Source of the DNA: Oceanobacillus salinisoli | Lineage (GTDB): Bacteria > Bacillota > Bacilli > Bacillales > Amphibacillaceae | Reading direction: 5' to 3' | DNA length: 64,000 nt | Assembly (NCBI RefSeq): GCF_009733865.1 | Contig: NZ_WOFB01000012.1 | Span: forward strand, 62,001-126,000 | In this document: positions 53,223-62,421 of the stretch, piece by piece | Position numbering within the stretch: position 1 is the stretch's first letter | How the letters are laid out: each line of letters opens with the position of its first letter | Made by a program: the position numbers and the translations under genes | Notes under the pieces: model-generated | The model's input: the letters and a program-made list of their open reading frames with translations, nothing else | Database searches by the model: none | Told to the model about the DNA's origin: nothing

Positions 53223-53325
53223 CTCACCCACCCAAACCAAAAAAACAAAAAGCCAGAATTCAGGCCTCCCCCTGAATTCAAGCTATCAGATTACAATCCT
53301 CCATATCCAATTACCTTAAACAAAA

Positions 53326-54618
53326 TCACTGATTTAACGTAAATAGTTTTCTTGGTCTCCCTTTTTGATAGGGTCTTTCTTCTCCTGAAACTTTAATGAC
53401 ATCACCGTTTAATAGCTTGTTAACGGTTCGTTCTGCACTTCGCTTTGTCACATTATAATATTTTGCGACATCATTGGATGAGAAAGGTTCGTTATTCCGG
53501 ATTCGAATGAAATCAATGAAATTATAAGATAATTCATTGTTTAAGCGGGCTTTGTGAATGAGCGCGTGATAGAGCTTAGACGCATCAAATTCTTTTTTGA
53601 CACCGATAGGCCCAATCGTTTCCTGTCTTTCATTGACAATATAGCATTTGCTTTCATCCGTTTTATTGCATATTTCGAGAGCGATTTCGGCGTTGATATT
53701 AGACTGTTTTGCAGTTAGCCCTAATCCATAGCCGAAATCAATGGGAACGTTTACTTCTGATTGAATTTCTCTCAACAATGGAAAATCACGATAATGATTC
53801 GTTAAATGGTTAATTAAAGCTTTTGTACCAATTAAAACTATTTTGTAATCACTGACTGGAAAGATGGAGATGTCTGTCTTTTTACTGAATTTAGTTAAAA
53901 TATCACTTAGCTTTGACATGATGTCCTTTAGACCTTGTTCACCGTATTCGTTTCTGGTTTTATCAGGTTCTTTGATTTGGATGTAACCGGTAACAATTTG
54001 TGCGCTCTTGCTTAAATCCAGTCTCACCGTGGATTTAGCCTGTTTGATAGCTTCTTCTGAATTAATATCCGGAATAATCATGGAGTTAACAGGAATATTC
54101 CTCTCTTTGAGTTGACGCTCTACGCTTTTAACAGAAGTAAGAACATAATCAATTTTTCCATCCTGCCATAATCCAGCATGATGATTAACAATTTTTTCAA
54201 TGGAGGGTTGTAAATCCAGGCCATAATCATAGATATATATATCCTGGCTATTCAACTTTAATTCATCAATGACTCGATGGACTACATCCTTATTGTCTAT
54301 ATCCACAGACAGGCGTTTTACATTTTGACCAACGGAGTTTTTCAGCTGATATAAATTAGTAAGAACCATGTGTTCATCATGAGGAATTTGTATCGTTGGT
54401 AATCGCTTTTTCTCAACCTTTTGCTTTACATATAAAAAGGAAATAGCTTCTGTAAAAATATAAACATCACACATGAAAGCCTTTTCAATTAATTCTACCG
54501 TTTCCTCTTCCTTTTCATATGTAAAGGATACTACTTCTACATCGTTCTGCTTATCAGCTAAATGATTAAATTTGGCAATGGAATCTTCTCTCCCAAACAC
54601 GGCAATCTTTACTTGCAT
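53326..54618 (-). CDS. Putative three-part transcriptional regulator
   Basis: A 430-residue protein I do not recognise by name. Residues 1-110 look like a Rossmann-type receiver fold (KIAVFGREDSIAKFNHLADK, CDVYIFTEAISFLY). A middle part to about 230 resembles a periplasmic-binding-like alpha/beta fold (DYVLTSVKSVERQLKERNIP). Residues 230-350 (AQIVTGYIQIKE, ISIFPVSDYKIVLIGTKALI, FGYGLGLTAKQSNINAEIAL) resemble the GGDEF/GTP cyclohydrolase III fold without GGDEF. The end is a winged helix (FSSNDVAKYYNVTKRSAERT, GRPRKLF). ATG 54618 follows AAGGAG by 11 bases; GTG 54627 is too near it. It is divergent from the solute-binding gene, with the palindrome at 54848 between them, so it may control peptide uptake. 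Confidence 0.65.
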   Translation of the reverse strand: MQVKIAVFGREDSIAKFNHLADKQNDVEVVSFTYEKEEETVELIEKAFMCDVYIFTEAISFLYVKQKVEKKRLPTIQIPHDEHMVLTNLYQLKNSVGQNVKRLSVDIDNKDVVHRVIDELKLNSQDIYIYDYGLDLQPSIEKIVNHHAGLWQDGKIDYVLTSVKSVERQLKERNIPVNSMIIPDINSEEAIKQAKSTVRLDLSKSAQIVTGYIQIKEPDKTRNEYGEQGLKDIMSKLSDILTKFSKKTDISIFPVSDYKIVLIGTKALINHLTNHYRDFPLLREIQSEVNVPIDFGYGLGLTAKQSNINAEIALEICNKTDESKCYIVNERQETIGPIGVKKEFDASKLYHALIHKARLNNELSYNFIDFIRIRNNEPFSSNDVAKYYNVTKRSAERTVNKLLNGDVIKVSGEERPYQKGRPRKLFTLNQ

Positions 54619-55034
54619 AAATGACACTACTCCTTTTCATAAGATTATTAAACAAATTTATCAAAAGATATATGGATAGTGCAGCTACAGCATTCACCAA
54701 GTATTTGAACTTCTGTAGCATTTATCGTTATATCTCCGTCCAGGCCTAATAAAAATGGTAAAGTTTGCTCCTAAATGAAACATCAAATCATGGGGAAGAA
54801 GATTCTAGCTGCTAAAAAATGGCATTTTCACCCTCCTTTAAAGTCAATAGTAATTACTACTATCATATTGAATTTTCATAATATTGTCAAGAAGTCTTGC
54901 TAACTCTATGCGCTTTTTTCTTATAACTAACTATTTAGAAAATAATTTATATTGAATTATTTCTGATTTTGGGTTATATTTTTAGTATCTATTTGTAGTA
55001 TAAAATTGTAGTAAAAAAAATGGGGGGTTAGATT
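54619..55034. other. Divergent control region between regulator and solute-binding gene
   Basis: AT-rich, no gene. Contains the palindrome at 54848-54859 and several TATAAT-like strings before the solute-binding gene. Confidence 0.5.
54848..54859. promoter_or_regulatory. TAGTAATTACTA palindrome, candidate operator
   Basis: A perfect 12-bp palindrome in the divergent region between the regulator and solute-binding genes. Its binder is not known. Confidence 0.4.
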
Positions 55035-56681
55035 GTGAAGATGAAAAAGCTGTTTTTATTTTTCACTTTAACGATTTCTTTAAGTCTGTTATTGGCTGCC
55101 TGTGCAAGTGAGCCTGATGACAGCGTTTCCCTGGAAGAAACGGAAGATATTGCAGAGGAAACTACAGATGAAAGTGGAGAATCCTCAAATGAAGAGAGTG
55201 GAACAACTGGAGGCGGGGATTTGGTCATTGCTAATAATTCGGATGCCGTTTCATTAGATCCAGCTGGTTCCAATGATGTTCCGTCAAGTGATGTGCAAGC
55301 AAACATTTATGAGTCGCTTACTAAGCAGGATGAAAATATGGAAGTTCAGCCAAGTTTAGCGGAAACCTGGGAAGCAGTGGAAGATAATGTGTGGGAATTT
55401 AAACTTCGTGAAGGAGTTAAGTTTCATGATGGTTCTGATTTTAATGCGGAAGTAGTGAAAGCAAATATTGAGCGTGTGCTTGACCCGGATGTAGCGTCAC
55501 CCAGATCGTTTTTGTACGAAATGATTACAGATATTGAAGTAGTGGATGATTATACTGTTCGGTTTACAACAGAATATCCATTTTCTGCACTTCCAGCCCA
55601 TTTAGCGCATAGTGGAGGTGCGATGGTTTCCTTGGAACAAATTGAAGCGGATTATGCTGCAATGGAAGATGGGGCTGAGCCAGGAAGTGTGATTAATGAA
55701 AACCCAACTGGTACTGGATTCTTCGTGTTTGATGAATGGGAGCCCGGTTCGTATATTCGATTAGTAAGAAACGATGATTATTGGGGGGAGCATGCGAAAT
55801 TAGATTCTGTCACGTTTAAGGTAGTCAGTGAGCCATTGACACGGGTTGCTGAACTGGAAACCGGTGAATCTCATATTGCCAATCCAATCAGTCCGAATAA
55901 CAGGGCACAAGTGGAAGCAACGGATGGAATTCATGTAGCACAGCAAGGAAGTGTAAGTCTTTCTTATATTGGTTTTAATATGGAGAAAGAACCATTCGAT
56001 GATCCCTTAGTACGTCAAGCGATTAATATGGCAATTGATAAGGAGCAAATTATTACCGGTATTTATGAAGGAGTTGGAACACCGGCGATTGGGCCACTTG
56101 CTCCAGATGTCTTCGGTTATGATCCAAATGCTTCTGGATTGGAACATGACCCGGTTCGTGCAAGGGAATTACTAGCTGAAGCTGGGTATGAGGATGGATT
56201 CTCTACAACACTTTGGACAAATGATAACCAAGAACGTATGGATACAGCAACAAATATCCAGGCGCAGCTTGCTGAGTTTGGTATCGACGTAGAAATTGAA
56301 GTAGTGGAGTGGGGAGCGTATTTAGAACAAACTGCAAATGGAGAGCATGATATGTTCATCTTAGGGTGGTCTACAGTTACTGGGGATGCCGATTATGGAT
56401 TATATGCATTGTTCCATTCCAATAATGTTGGGGAACCTGGTAATCGTACATTTACGAAAGACCCTGAGCTGGATGAGCTTCTAGATCAAGCCCGACAGGA
56501 ACCAGATCCAGATACCCGTTTAGAAATTTATAGTGAAATTCAAGAATTACTTGTAGATATCGCACCGATGCTTTATATACACCACCAAGACTACTTATTA
56601 GGTGTGAATGATTCGGTTAAGGGTTTAACTCAGCTGCCAACGCAAATCCTGCAACTGCAAGATGTAACAATTGAAGAGTAA
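55035..56681 (+). CDS. Peptide-type ABC solute-binding lipoprotein (SBP family 5)
   Basis: A 548-residue lipoprotein: signal ending in lipobox LLAAC near residue 22, then a long acidic linker. The family 5 signature is in FKLREGVKFHDGSDFNAEVV. The fold and segments (GTGFFVFDEWEPGSYIRLVR, RQAINMAIDKEQIITGIYEG) match GsiB/DppE-like binders of glutathione, dipeptides or nickel complexes. It is convergent with the four-gene transporter operon at 56955-60892 and probably serves it. Start GTG 55035 has GGGGGG seven bases upstream; ATG 55041 is an alternative. Confidence 0.9.
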   Translation: MKMKKLFLFFTLTISLSLLLAACASEPDDSVSLEETEDIAEETTDESGESSNEESGTTGGGDLVIANNSDAVSLDPAGSNDVPSSDVQANIYESLTKQDENMEVQPSLAETWEAVEDNVWEFKLREGVKFHDGSDFNAEVVKANIERVLDPDVASPRSFLYEMITDIEVVDDYTVRFTTEYPFSALPAHLAHSGGAMVSLEQIEADYAAMEDGAEPGSVINENPTGTGFFVFDEWEPGSYIRLVRNDDYWGEHAKLDSVTFKVVSEPLTRVAELETGESHIANPISPNNRAQVEATDGIHVAQQGSVSLSYIGFNMEKEPFDDPLVRQAINMAIDKEQIITGIYEGVGTPAIGPLAPDVFGYDPNASGLEHDPVRARELLAEAGYEDGFSTTLWTNDNQERMDTATNIQAQLAEFGIDVEIEVVEWGAYLEQTANGEHDMFILGWSTVTGDADYGLYALFHSNNVGEPGNRTFTKDPELDELLDQARQEPDPDTRLEIYSEIQELLVDIAPMLYIHHQDYLLGVNDSVKGLTQLPTQILQLQDVTIEE

Positions 56682-56725
56682 TCAAAATACCCTAGGATTC
56701 TTATATCCTAGGGTATTTTGATATT
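56681..56725. terminator. Terminator after the solute-binding gene
   Basis: ATCAAAATACCCTAGGA pairs perfectly over 17 bp with TCCTAGGGTATTTTGAT. Confidence 0.93.
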
Positions 56726-56836
56726 TTTATGACTATGCCACTTGACGTAGAATGGAAATGATATTAAAAAATCCTTTCTTAGGTTTTACTGCTTTTTAAT
56801 TCTGATAATTGATGAAAAGTACTACATAACTTTACT

Positions 56837-56928
56837 TATGAGCGTGTAGCCCCAGGTTATGAGCGCATATTTATCACTTTTGAGCGTTCATCCCTGGTTT
56901 TTGAGCGCAAAACCATCACTTATGAGTA
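56837..56928. repeat. Tandem repeat, five units of 21 bp, between convergent genes
   Basis: TTATGAGCG/TTTTGAGCG units recur with TGAGCG at 56839, 56860, 56881, 56902 and TGAGTA at 56923, exactly 21 bp apart. Confidence 0.88.
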
Positions 56929-56954
56929 ATATATTAAAATCAGTAAGATGTATC

Positions 56955-57974
56955 CTACAATATTGGCTGTTTTTCATTTGCTTCTACTGTTTCGATGAAG
57001 TGACAGGCTGCTTGATGTCCTTCTTTCATCATATCCATCCTTCTGAGTTTTGGCTCTTCTGTTTTACATAGTTCTGTAGCGAAAGGACAGCGCGTGTGAA
57101 ACCTGCATCCACTTGGAGGATTAATAGGAGAAGGGACATCCCCCCCTAAGATAATACGCTGTTTTTCCTTCTCGACATCGGTACTCGGAATTGCGGAAAG
57201 CAATGCTTTAGTATAAGGATGTTTCGGATTTTTAAATAGAGACTTTTTATCTGCAATTTCAACTATTTTTCCTAAGTACATGACAATGATTCGGTCAGAA
57301 ATGTGGCGTACTACACCAAGGTCATGGGAGATAAATAAGTAGGTTAATTGAAATTCTCTTTGTAATTTTTTCAATAGATTAATAACCTGTGCCTGAATGG
57401 AAACATCGAGTGCTGAGACGGCTTCATCTGCAACGATTAATTCCGGATTAACCGATAGAGCGCGGGCAATTCCGATTCGCTGTCGTTGTCCGCCGCTAAA
57501 TTCATGGGGGTAGCGATCCAACTGATGTTCTCCCAAGCCAACCGTTTCTAATAGTTCAATCACTCGCTGATTTCTTTCTTTTTTTGGTACAACATTTTGT
57601 ATTTCCAGTGCTTCGTTTAATATTTGCCGAACGGTTTGTCTTGGATTAATCGATGCATAGGGGTCCTGGAAAATAATCTGCATATTTTTTCGTTCCTGGT
57701 TCATTTTCTTTTTGCTGTACGACAGTAAATCTTCCCCTTTAAATTCTACTTTTCCTGATGTTGGTTCATCCAGGCGCAGTATCGCTCTACCTGTTGTTGA
57801 TTTGCCACAGCCGGATTCTCCAACTATACTTAATGTCTCTCCTTCATAGATGGTAAAGCTTATCCCGTCCACCGCTTTTACATAATTTATTGTTTTCCCA
57901 AGTATGCCGCCCTTGATTGGGAAGTATTGCTTTAATTCTGTTACTTTAAGTAGTTCCTTCTGTTGTTTTTGCAT
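56955..57974 (-). CDS. Oligopeptide ABC transporter ATP-binding protein (OppF/DppF type)
   Basis: A 339-residue ATPase. Walker A GESGCGKST near residue 55, signature FSGGQRQRIGIARAL near 160, Walker B LIVADEAVSALD near 180 and H-loop FISHDLGV. The C-terminal oligo_HPY region with cysteines (GCRFHTRCPFATELC) is typical of OppF and can hold a 4Fe-4S cluster. ATG 57974 follows GGAGGTG by seven bases. Overlaps the end of the OppD-type gene. Confidence 0.93.
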   Translation of the reverse strand: MQKQQKELLKVTELKQYFPIKGGILGKTINYVKAVDGISFTIYEGETLSIVGESGCGKSTTGRAILRLDEPTSGKVEFKGEDLLSYSKKKMNQERKNMQIIFQDPYASINPRQTVRQILNEALEIQNVVPKKERNQRVIELLETVGLGEHQLDRYPHEFSGGQRQRIGIARALSVNPELIVADEAVSALDVSIQAQVINLLKKLQREFQLTYLFISHDLGVVRHISDRIIVMYLGKIVEIADKKSLFKNPKHPYTKALLSAIPSTDVEKEKQRIILGGDVPSPINPPSGCRFHTRCPFATELCKTEEPKLRRMDMMKEGHQAACHFIETVEANEKQPIL

Positions 57975-58995
57975 GAACATTCACCTCCGGGTCTCCATCC
58001 CATTCGTCCGAGTAAATCCAGCAGCGAATCTGATTACCATATGAATCGGTTTCAATATTTGGCAATTTTTGATGACAGAGGTCTGTTGCGAATGGACATC
58101 GGGGAGCAAATCGGCAGCCATTAGGCATTTCAACAGGACTCGGTACCGATCCTTTAATGACATCTAAGTCTCCTTCCACATCACGATCATGAGGAGGGAT
58201 GGATTTCATTAATCCAACTGTATATGGATGTTTAGGATGAGTAAACAATGATTTCACATCAGCAAACTCCATGACCTGGCCACCATACATGACTGCGACA
58301 TAATCACATGTTTCTGCAACAATACCAAGGTCGTGAGTGATTAATAGGACACCCATTCCGAGGCGGTCCTGCAGTTCATTAATTAAATCCAGTATTTGTG
58401 CTTGAATCGTAACATCAAGAGCAGTCGTTGGTTCGTCAGCGATGAGTAAATCAGGATCACATGCAAGTGCCATTGCAATCATAATTCGCTGCCGCATTCC
58501 TCCTGATAATTCATGTGGGTATTGCTTCAGCCTTTTTTTAGGAGATGGAATCCCAACAAGCTTTAACATTTCAAGCGACTTCTGTTTCGCCTCTTTTTTG
58601 CTTAATTCCTGATGGGTAATATATGATTCACTTATTTGCTGTCCAACTGTTAACGTTGGGTTTAATGAAGTCATCGGTTCCTGGAAAATCATCGAAATTT
58701 CGTTTCCACGTATCTTTCGCATTTCTGATTCACTTTTTTGAAGCAAATCTTCGCCCTTGAAGTAAATCTCTCCACCAACAATCTTTCCGGGATTATCGAT
58801 TAAGCGCATAATTGATAAGGAGGTAATACTTTTTCCGGAGCCGGATTCCCCTACGACACCGAGTGTTTTTTTCTTAGGAATTGTAAAAGATAATCCATCT
58901 ACCGCTTTAATTTCCGCATTTTTAGTAAAAAAAGATGTTTGGAGATGATTAATTTCTAATATATTTTCATATTCTTTCGATGTGTTGTTTTTCAT
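57946..58995 (-). CDS. Oligopeptide ABC transporter ATP-binding protein (OppD/DppD type)
   Basis: A 349-residue ATPase. Walker [10 protein letters not shown] near residue 55, signature [15 protein letters not shown] near 165, Walker [14 protein letters not shown]-loop LITHDLGI. C-terminal [15 protein letters not shown] motif as in OppD. It works with the OppF-type partner as a heterodimer. RBS AAAGGAGATTC precedes ATG 58995. Confidence 0.93.
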   Translation of the reverse strand: MKNNTSKEYENILEINHLQTSFFTKNAEIKAVDGLSFTIPKKKTLGVVGESGSGKSITSLSIMRLIDNPGKIVGGEIYFKGEDLLQKSESEMRKIRGNEISMIFQEPMTSLNPTLTVGQQISESYITHQELSKKEAKQKSLEMLKLVGIPSPKKRLKQYPHELSGGMRQRIMIAMALACDPDLLIADEPTTALDVTIQAQILDLINELQDRLGMGVLLITHDLGIVAETCDYVAVMYGGQVMEFADVKSLFTHPKHPYTVGLMKSIPPHDRDVEGDLDVIKGSVPSPVEMPNGCRFAPRCPFATDLCHQKLPNIETDSYGNQIRCWIYSDEWDGDPEVNVHAKTTEGTT

Positions 58996-59016
58996 TTGAA
59001 TCTCCTTTCTAAAAAA

Positions 59017-59973
59017 TTAATCCAAATCAATTCGTTTGTTTAATAGCCGGTATGTAATGTCCACGAATAAATTGACAAGAACAAATAAGAGAGCAATAAC
59101 TAAAATGGTGCCCTGAACAACAGGAAAGTCCCTTGCTGCAATGGAATCAATGACAAGTTTCCCCATCCCATTTATGGCGAAAACGGTTTCGGTAAGAACA
59201 GCCCCTCCAAGTAGACCGCCAAACTGTAGTCCAACAACTGTTACAACAGGTATTAATGCATTTTTAAGTGCGTGTCGGTAAATGACGATTCTTTCCTTGA
59301 TTCCCTTTGCTCTGGCTGTACGTATATAATCCTGTCCAATCACCTCAAGCATGCTGGAACGAGTCATCCGAGCGATAATTGCTGCACTGCCGGTACCTAA
59401 TGTAATAACTGGTAAAACAATTTGCTGGAAGCTTCCCCATCCAGATGGTTTAAACCAGCTTGTGTCATTAATAAATGGAAACCAGTTCGGTAAATCTATC
59501 CCGATGGAAAACCATTGAATTAACATAAGGCCCAGCCAGAAGTTAGGCATGGACAAGCCGAAAAGGGCGATAAGCATAATAATCGTATCCTGAGGTGAGT
59601 ATTTTTTGGTTGCAGATATAACTCCTGCTATTAACCCAATAAATACGGCAAGTATGGTGCTGTAAATCGCCAGCTCAATTGTTACCCAAAAGCGTGCACT
59701 AATTTCATCTGTAACAGCACGCCCACTACGCATGGAATTACCCAGGTCTCCTAGAAGGGCATTTCCGAGATAGCTTAAATACTGCTTAGGTAATGGCTCA
59801 TTTAAGCCTAGTCTTTCTCTAATATTTTCAACCTGTTGTGCTGGTGCGCTTTCTCCTGCCATAATTTGTGCCGGGTCACCAGGAACCAGGTGCATCATGC
59901 TGAATACGATGATAGTTACCCCGATAATCACGGGAATTGTTTGGATGATTCTTCTTACGATAAATTTGAACAA
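59017..59973 (-). CDS. Oligopeptide/dipeptide ABC permease (DppB type)
   Basis: A 318-residue permease with six membrane segments. GDPAQIMAGESAPAQQVENI and IRERLGLNEPLPKQYLSYLG near residues 31-75 are the DppB/OppB N-terminal region, and YIRTARAKGIKERIVIYRHA is the EAA loop that docks the ATPase. Start TTG 59973 follows GAGAGGTG. Third gene in order of transcription after the DppC type is second; spacing between genes is 16-21 bases. Confidence 0.92.
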   Translation of the reverse strand: MFKFIVRRIIQTIPVIIGVTIIVFSMMHLVPGDPAQIMAGESAPAQQVENIRERLGLNEPLPKQYLSYLGNALLGDLGNSMRSGRAVTDEISARFWVTIELAIYSTILAVFIGLIAGVISATKKYSPQDTIIMLIALFGLSMPNFWLGLMLIQWFSIGIDLPNWFPFINDTSWFKPSGWGSFQQIVLPVITLGTGSAAIIARMTRSSMLEVIGQDYIRTARAKGIKERIVIYRHALKNALIPVVTVVGLQFGGLLGGAVLTETVFAINGMGKLVIDSIAARDFPVVQGTILVIALLFVLVNLFVDITYRLLNKRIDLD

Positions 59974-59989
59974 CTAAAATCACCTCTCT

Positions 59990-60892
59990 TTATTCTTTTG
60001 ACTTCGGATCAAAGGCATCTCGTAATCCGTCACCAAACATATTGAAAGCAAGAACTGCCACGACAATTGCAATTCCAGGAAAAAAGGCAACATGTGGTGC
60101 ATTGTATAAGAAGTTTCGACCATCACTTAACATGGCTCCCCATTCAGGTGTTGGGGGCTGTGCACCCAAACCGAGGAAGGATAGTCCGCTTGCCGATAAA
60201 ACAGCTGTAGCAATATATAATGTTGCTTGAACGATAATTGGGGATGTAATATTCGGAAAAATATGCTTAAAAATAATACGACGGTCACTTGCACCTAGTG
60301 CCTTCATTGCATCAATATATTCCAGTTTTTTAACTGATAAGGTAGATCCCCGTGTAATTCTGGCAAATATGGGAATGGATGAAATAGCAATCGCGATGAT
60401 AACGTTTACTAAACTTCCGCCCAGAATACTTACGATAGCAAGTGCTAATAAAATACCAGGAAAAGCTAACAGAACATCCATACAGCGCATGATAATACTA
60501 TCCAACCTCCCACCATAATACCCTGAAATAATTCCGAGCAATGTGCCAACCGTTGCACCTAGAGCAACAGAGGAAAAGCCCACAAACAGAGTTATCCATG
60601 TTCCATGAATAATCCGACTAAAAATATCTCTCCCGAAGTTATCCGTTCCAAACCAATGGTCACTGGAAGGGGGCTGGAGTTTGTTTAACATGTCTTGGGT
60701 GTTTGGTGAATATGGTGAAAAAAAGGGGCCAAAGATAGCGACAAGTAATAAAAAAATAATTAAAGCTGCACCAACCATAGCTGACTTATTTTTTCTAAGC
60801 TTGTCAAATATGTCTATCCATTTTTTAGTTTTGGGGTTAGAAGGTTTGATGACAGAATTGCTCTTATTCATCATCTGTACAGGATCACTCAT
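59990..60892 (-). CDS. Oligopeptide/dipeptide ABC permease (DppC type)
   Basis: A 300-residue permease, first gene of the leftward operon. HWFGTDNFGRDIFSRIIHGT is the DppC/OppC hallmark and YIDAMKALGASDRRIIFKHI is the EAA loop. Six membrane segments with an extra N-terminal cytoplasmic tail. ATG 60892 is eight bases from AAAGGGTG; the frame allows GTG 60901, which overlaps that site. Confidence 0.92.
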   Translation of the reverse strand: MSDPVQMMNKSNSVIKPSNPKTKKWIDIFDKLRKNKSAMVGAALIIFLLLVAIFGPFFSPYSPNTQDMLNKLQPPSSDHWFGTDNFGRDIFSRIIHGTWITLFVGFSSVALGATVGTLLGIISGYYGGRLDSIIMRCMDVLLAFPGILLALAIVSILGGSLVNVIIAIAISSIPIFARITRGSTLSVKKLEYIDAMKALGASDRRIIFKHIFPNITSPIIVQATLYIATAVLSASGLSFLGLGAQPPTPEWGAMLSDGRNFLYNAPHVAFFPGIAIVVAVLAFNMFGDGLRDAFDPKSKE

Positions 60893-61060
60893 TATCTTCA
60901 CCCTTTCTTGCAGTTGTTTGAAATATAGAAATTCCTATTATCAATTGTATCATAGTTTGTTTATTTATAATAAATAAAATATTCTAAAATAACAAACAAT
61001 AAGTGAAGAAAGTTAGTATGCAGAAAAAGGGTTTATTAAAAATACTTAGTTTAATATACA

Positions 61061-61266
61061 GCAACTACACTTGCTACAGACAAGGTGGCACGCTATAACA
61101 ATCTCCTTGAAGCAGAAAAAGTACTATTTGAGGATGCGGCCATCGCACCAGTTTATCAAGCATCCAGAGCACAATTAGTTTCTCAAAGAGTAGACGGTGT
61201 GTTTGTTAACCCATTTGGAGCAACCTATGAATATAAATGGGCGTTGGTACGGAATAACTTTTATTT
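61061..61266 (+). pseudogene. C-terminal remnant of an OppA-like solute-binding protein
   Basis: The translation LATDKVARYNNLLEAEKVLF, EDAAIAPVYQ, then FVNPFGATYEYKWALVRN is the C-terminal end of an OppA-type protein. The same segment, LATDNEARYENFLEAERILF, is found near the window end in the intact gene. Everything before it is missing and an ATG at 61085 has no ribosome binding site. Confidence 0.83.
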
Positions 61267-61312
61267 AAAAGAGAGTAAGAATGCCATATTGGCAATTCTT
61301 ACTCTCTTTTTA
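61267..61312 (+). terminator. Terminator behind the OppA remnant
   Basis: AAAGAGAGTAAGAAT-GCC pairs with GGCAATTCTTACTCTCTTTTT, a strong stem with T run, probably the former gene's own terminator. Confidence 0.87.
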
Positions 61313-61565
61313 TTGACTCTTTTGTAGATTTTGTTGTTGAAACCTTGTAATTGATATAAATTCCGACTTAGTATAGTGCTCTGTTGATTTCCGCTACGAG
61401 CAGTCGTGCACCTTTGATCGTAAGAATTCTAATTACTTATTTTCCAACAGAGTAGTGTTACATCAAAAAGAAGTTATTTTTGTTTTAGAGAAAAAACTGT
61501 TCTATAAGCAGATTAAACATCGATTAGCAGCCCTCAGATAGAAAGGTGATTAACACAAAACCAGC

Positions 61566-61680
61566 GGAGGAAATACACGGAGACTCCTGCGGGAAGAAAG
61601 GCATCGGTGAGACCCCTAAAGAAGACAGCACGAGGAGGCTCACCAGCCGCCCCGCGGAAAGCGAAGTGTATTTCCGGAGC
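61566..61680. repeat. GGAAATACAC-type dispersed element, best copy
   Basis: GGAAATACAC at 61569 is exactly inverted as GTGTATTTCC at 61666. The interior contains GGAGACTCCTGCGGGAA, GGTGAGACCCCTAAAG, GAGGAGGCTCACCAGCCGCC and CCGCGGAAAGCGAAG. The left neighbour region 61328-61565 shows no gene but a CCGCTACGAGCAGTCGTGCA repeat at 61387. Confidence 0.8.
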
Positions 61681-61740
61681 CATTTAAAGCGCTCATAAAT
61701 AATAAGTTACAGTCCCCACCTTTTTGAAAACAGCCTTTTA

Positions 61741-62103
61741 TTACATATAATACAGAAGTAATAACAGAACGAAGATAATTAGAAAAACAATAGCCTGAAA
61801 TTTGACAATATGATAAAACGTATCATTTCGCTTCTCGGAAGGGAGTGGCTTTTCCTTCCATTCCTCCAAATAATCCTTGTTTCTTGACATGATACTGGCA
61901 AATCTCCGAAAACTAAATGTTATTCCGTCATAAAAGCCGCCTCGTTTCGTGTAAAGGAACAGCGTAATAATTAGATAAAAGAAGCTGATATAAAAAAACG
62001 TATTGATGAGATTTACAATGTTATACCCGGTTGAAAAAATAACATAAATGAGAATAATAACAATCAAGTTAATTATTAGGTAGAAGCCTTTATTTTTTTT
62101 CAT
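61741..62103 (-). CDS. DUF3899-type small membrane protein
   Basis: A 120-residue protein with three hydrophobic segments (about 7-25, 30-50, 100-118) and a basic loop TKRGGFYDGITFSFRRFASI, the DUF3899 pattern. Role unknown; common in Bacillales. A weak GGTGACT ribosome binding site precedes ATG 62103. Confidence 0.75.
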   Translation of the reverse strand: MKKNKGFYLIINLIVIILIYVIFSTGYNIVNLINTFFYISFFYLIITLFLYTKRGGFYDGITFSFRRFASIMSRNKDYLEEWKEKPLPSEKRNDTFYHIVKFQAIVFLIIFVLLLLLYYM

Positions 62104-62194
62104 GTTTAGTCACCTTTAATCGTCTTTTACAATCCTATAACGGTAGTCATTATACCATAACAGGGACTTTGCCGAAATGTAGAAAGAACCTTTA

Positions 62195-62300
62195 AATTGC
62201 GTGTTCAAAAAGGAGGATGAAAAGGACCGAGAAGTTCGAGCCAACGAAGAATTTCGATGTGTCATTTTCACCGAACTTTTTGAACATCCTCTTAAACGGA
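62195..62300. repeat. Dispersed hairpin element before the OppA-like gene
   Basis: GTTCAAAAAGGAGGATGAAAA faces CCGAACTTTTTGAACATCCT; the ends are complementary (GTTCAAAAAG with CTTTTTGAAC). TTGAACATCCTCTTA recurs at 46611. Confidence 0.65.
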
Positions 62301-62421
62301 TACATTATTTTCCCCTGAACAGGAGACAATATAAACCGATGCTAAAAATAGAGCAAGTGTTATATGTACAAATGAACATGCTCTAATAAATAATAACTTT
62401 GAAGAGGAGGTCATCCGATTT

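Noticed and set aside
52922-53342. Open frames on both strands across the 42-bp tandem array
   Set aside because: They arise because 42 is a multiple of three; no ribosome binding site, and the translation is only the repeated 14-residue unit.
62201-62386. 61-codon frame before the OppA-like gene
   Set aside because: Covers the dispersed hairpin element; the apparent start region is the repeat itself.
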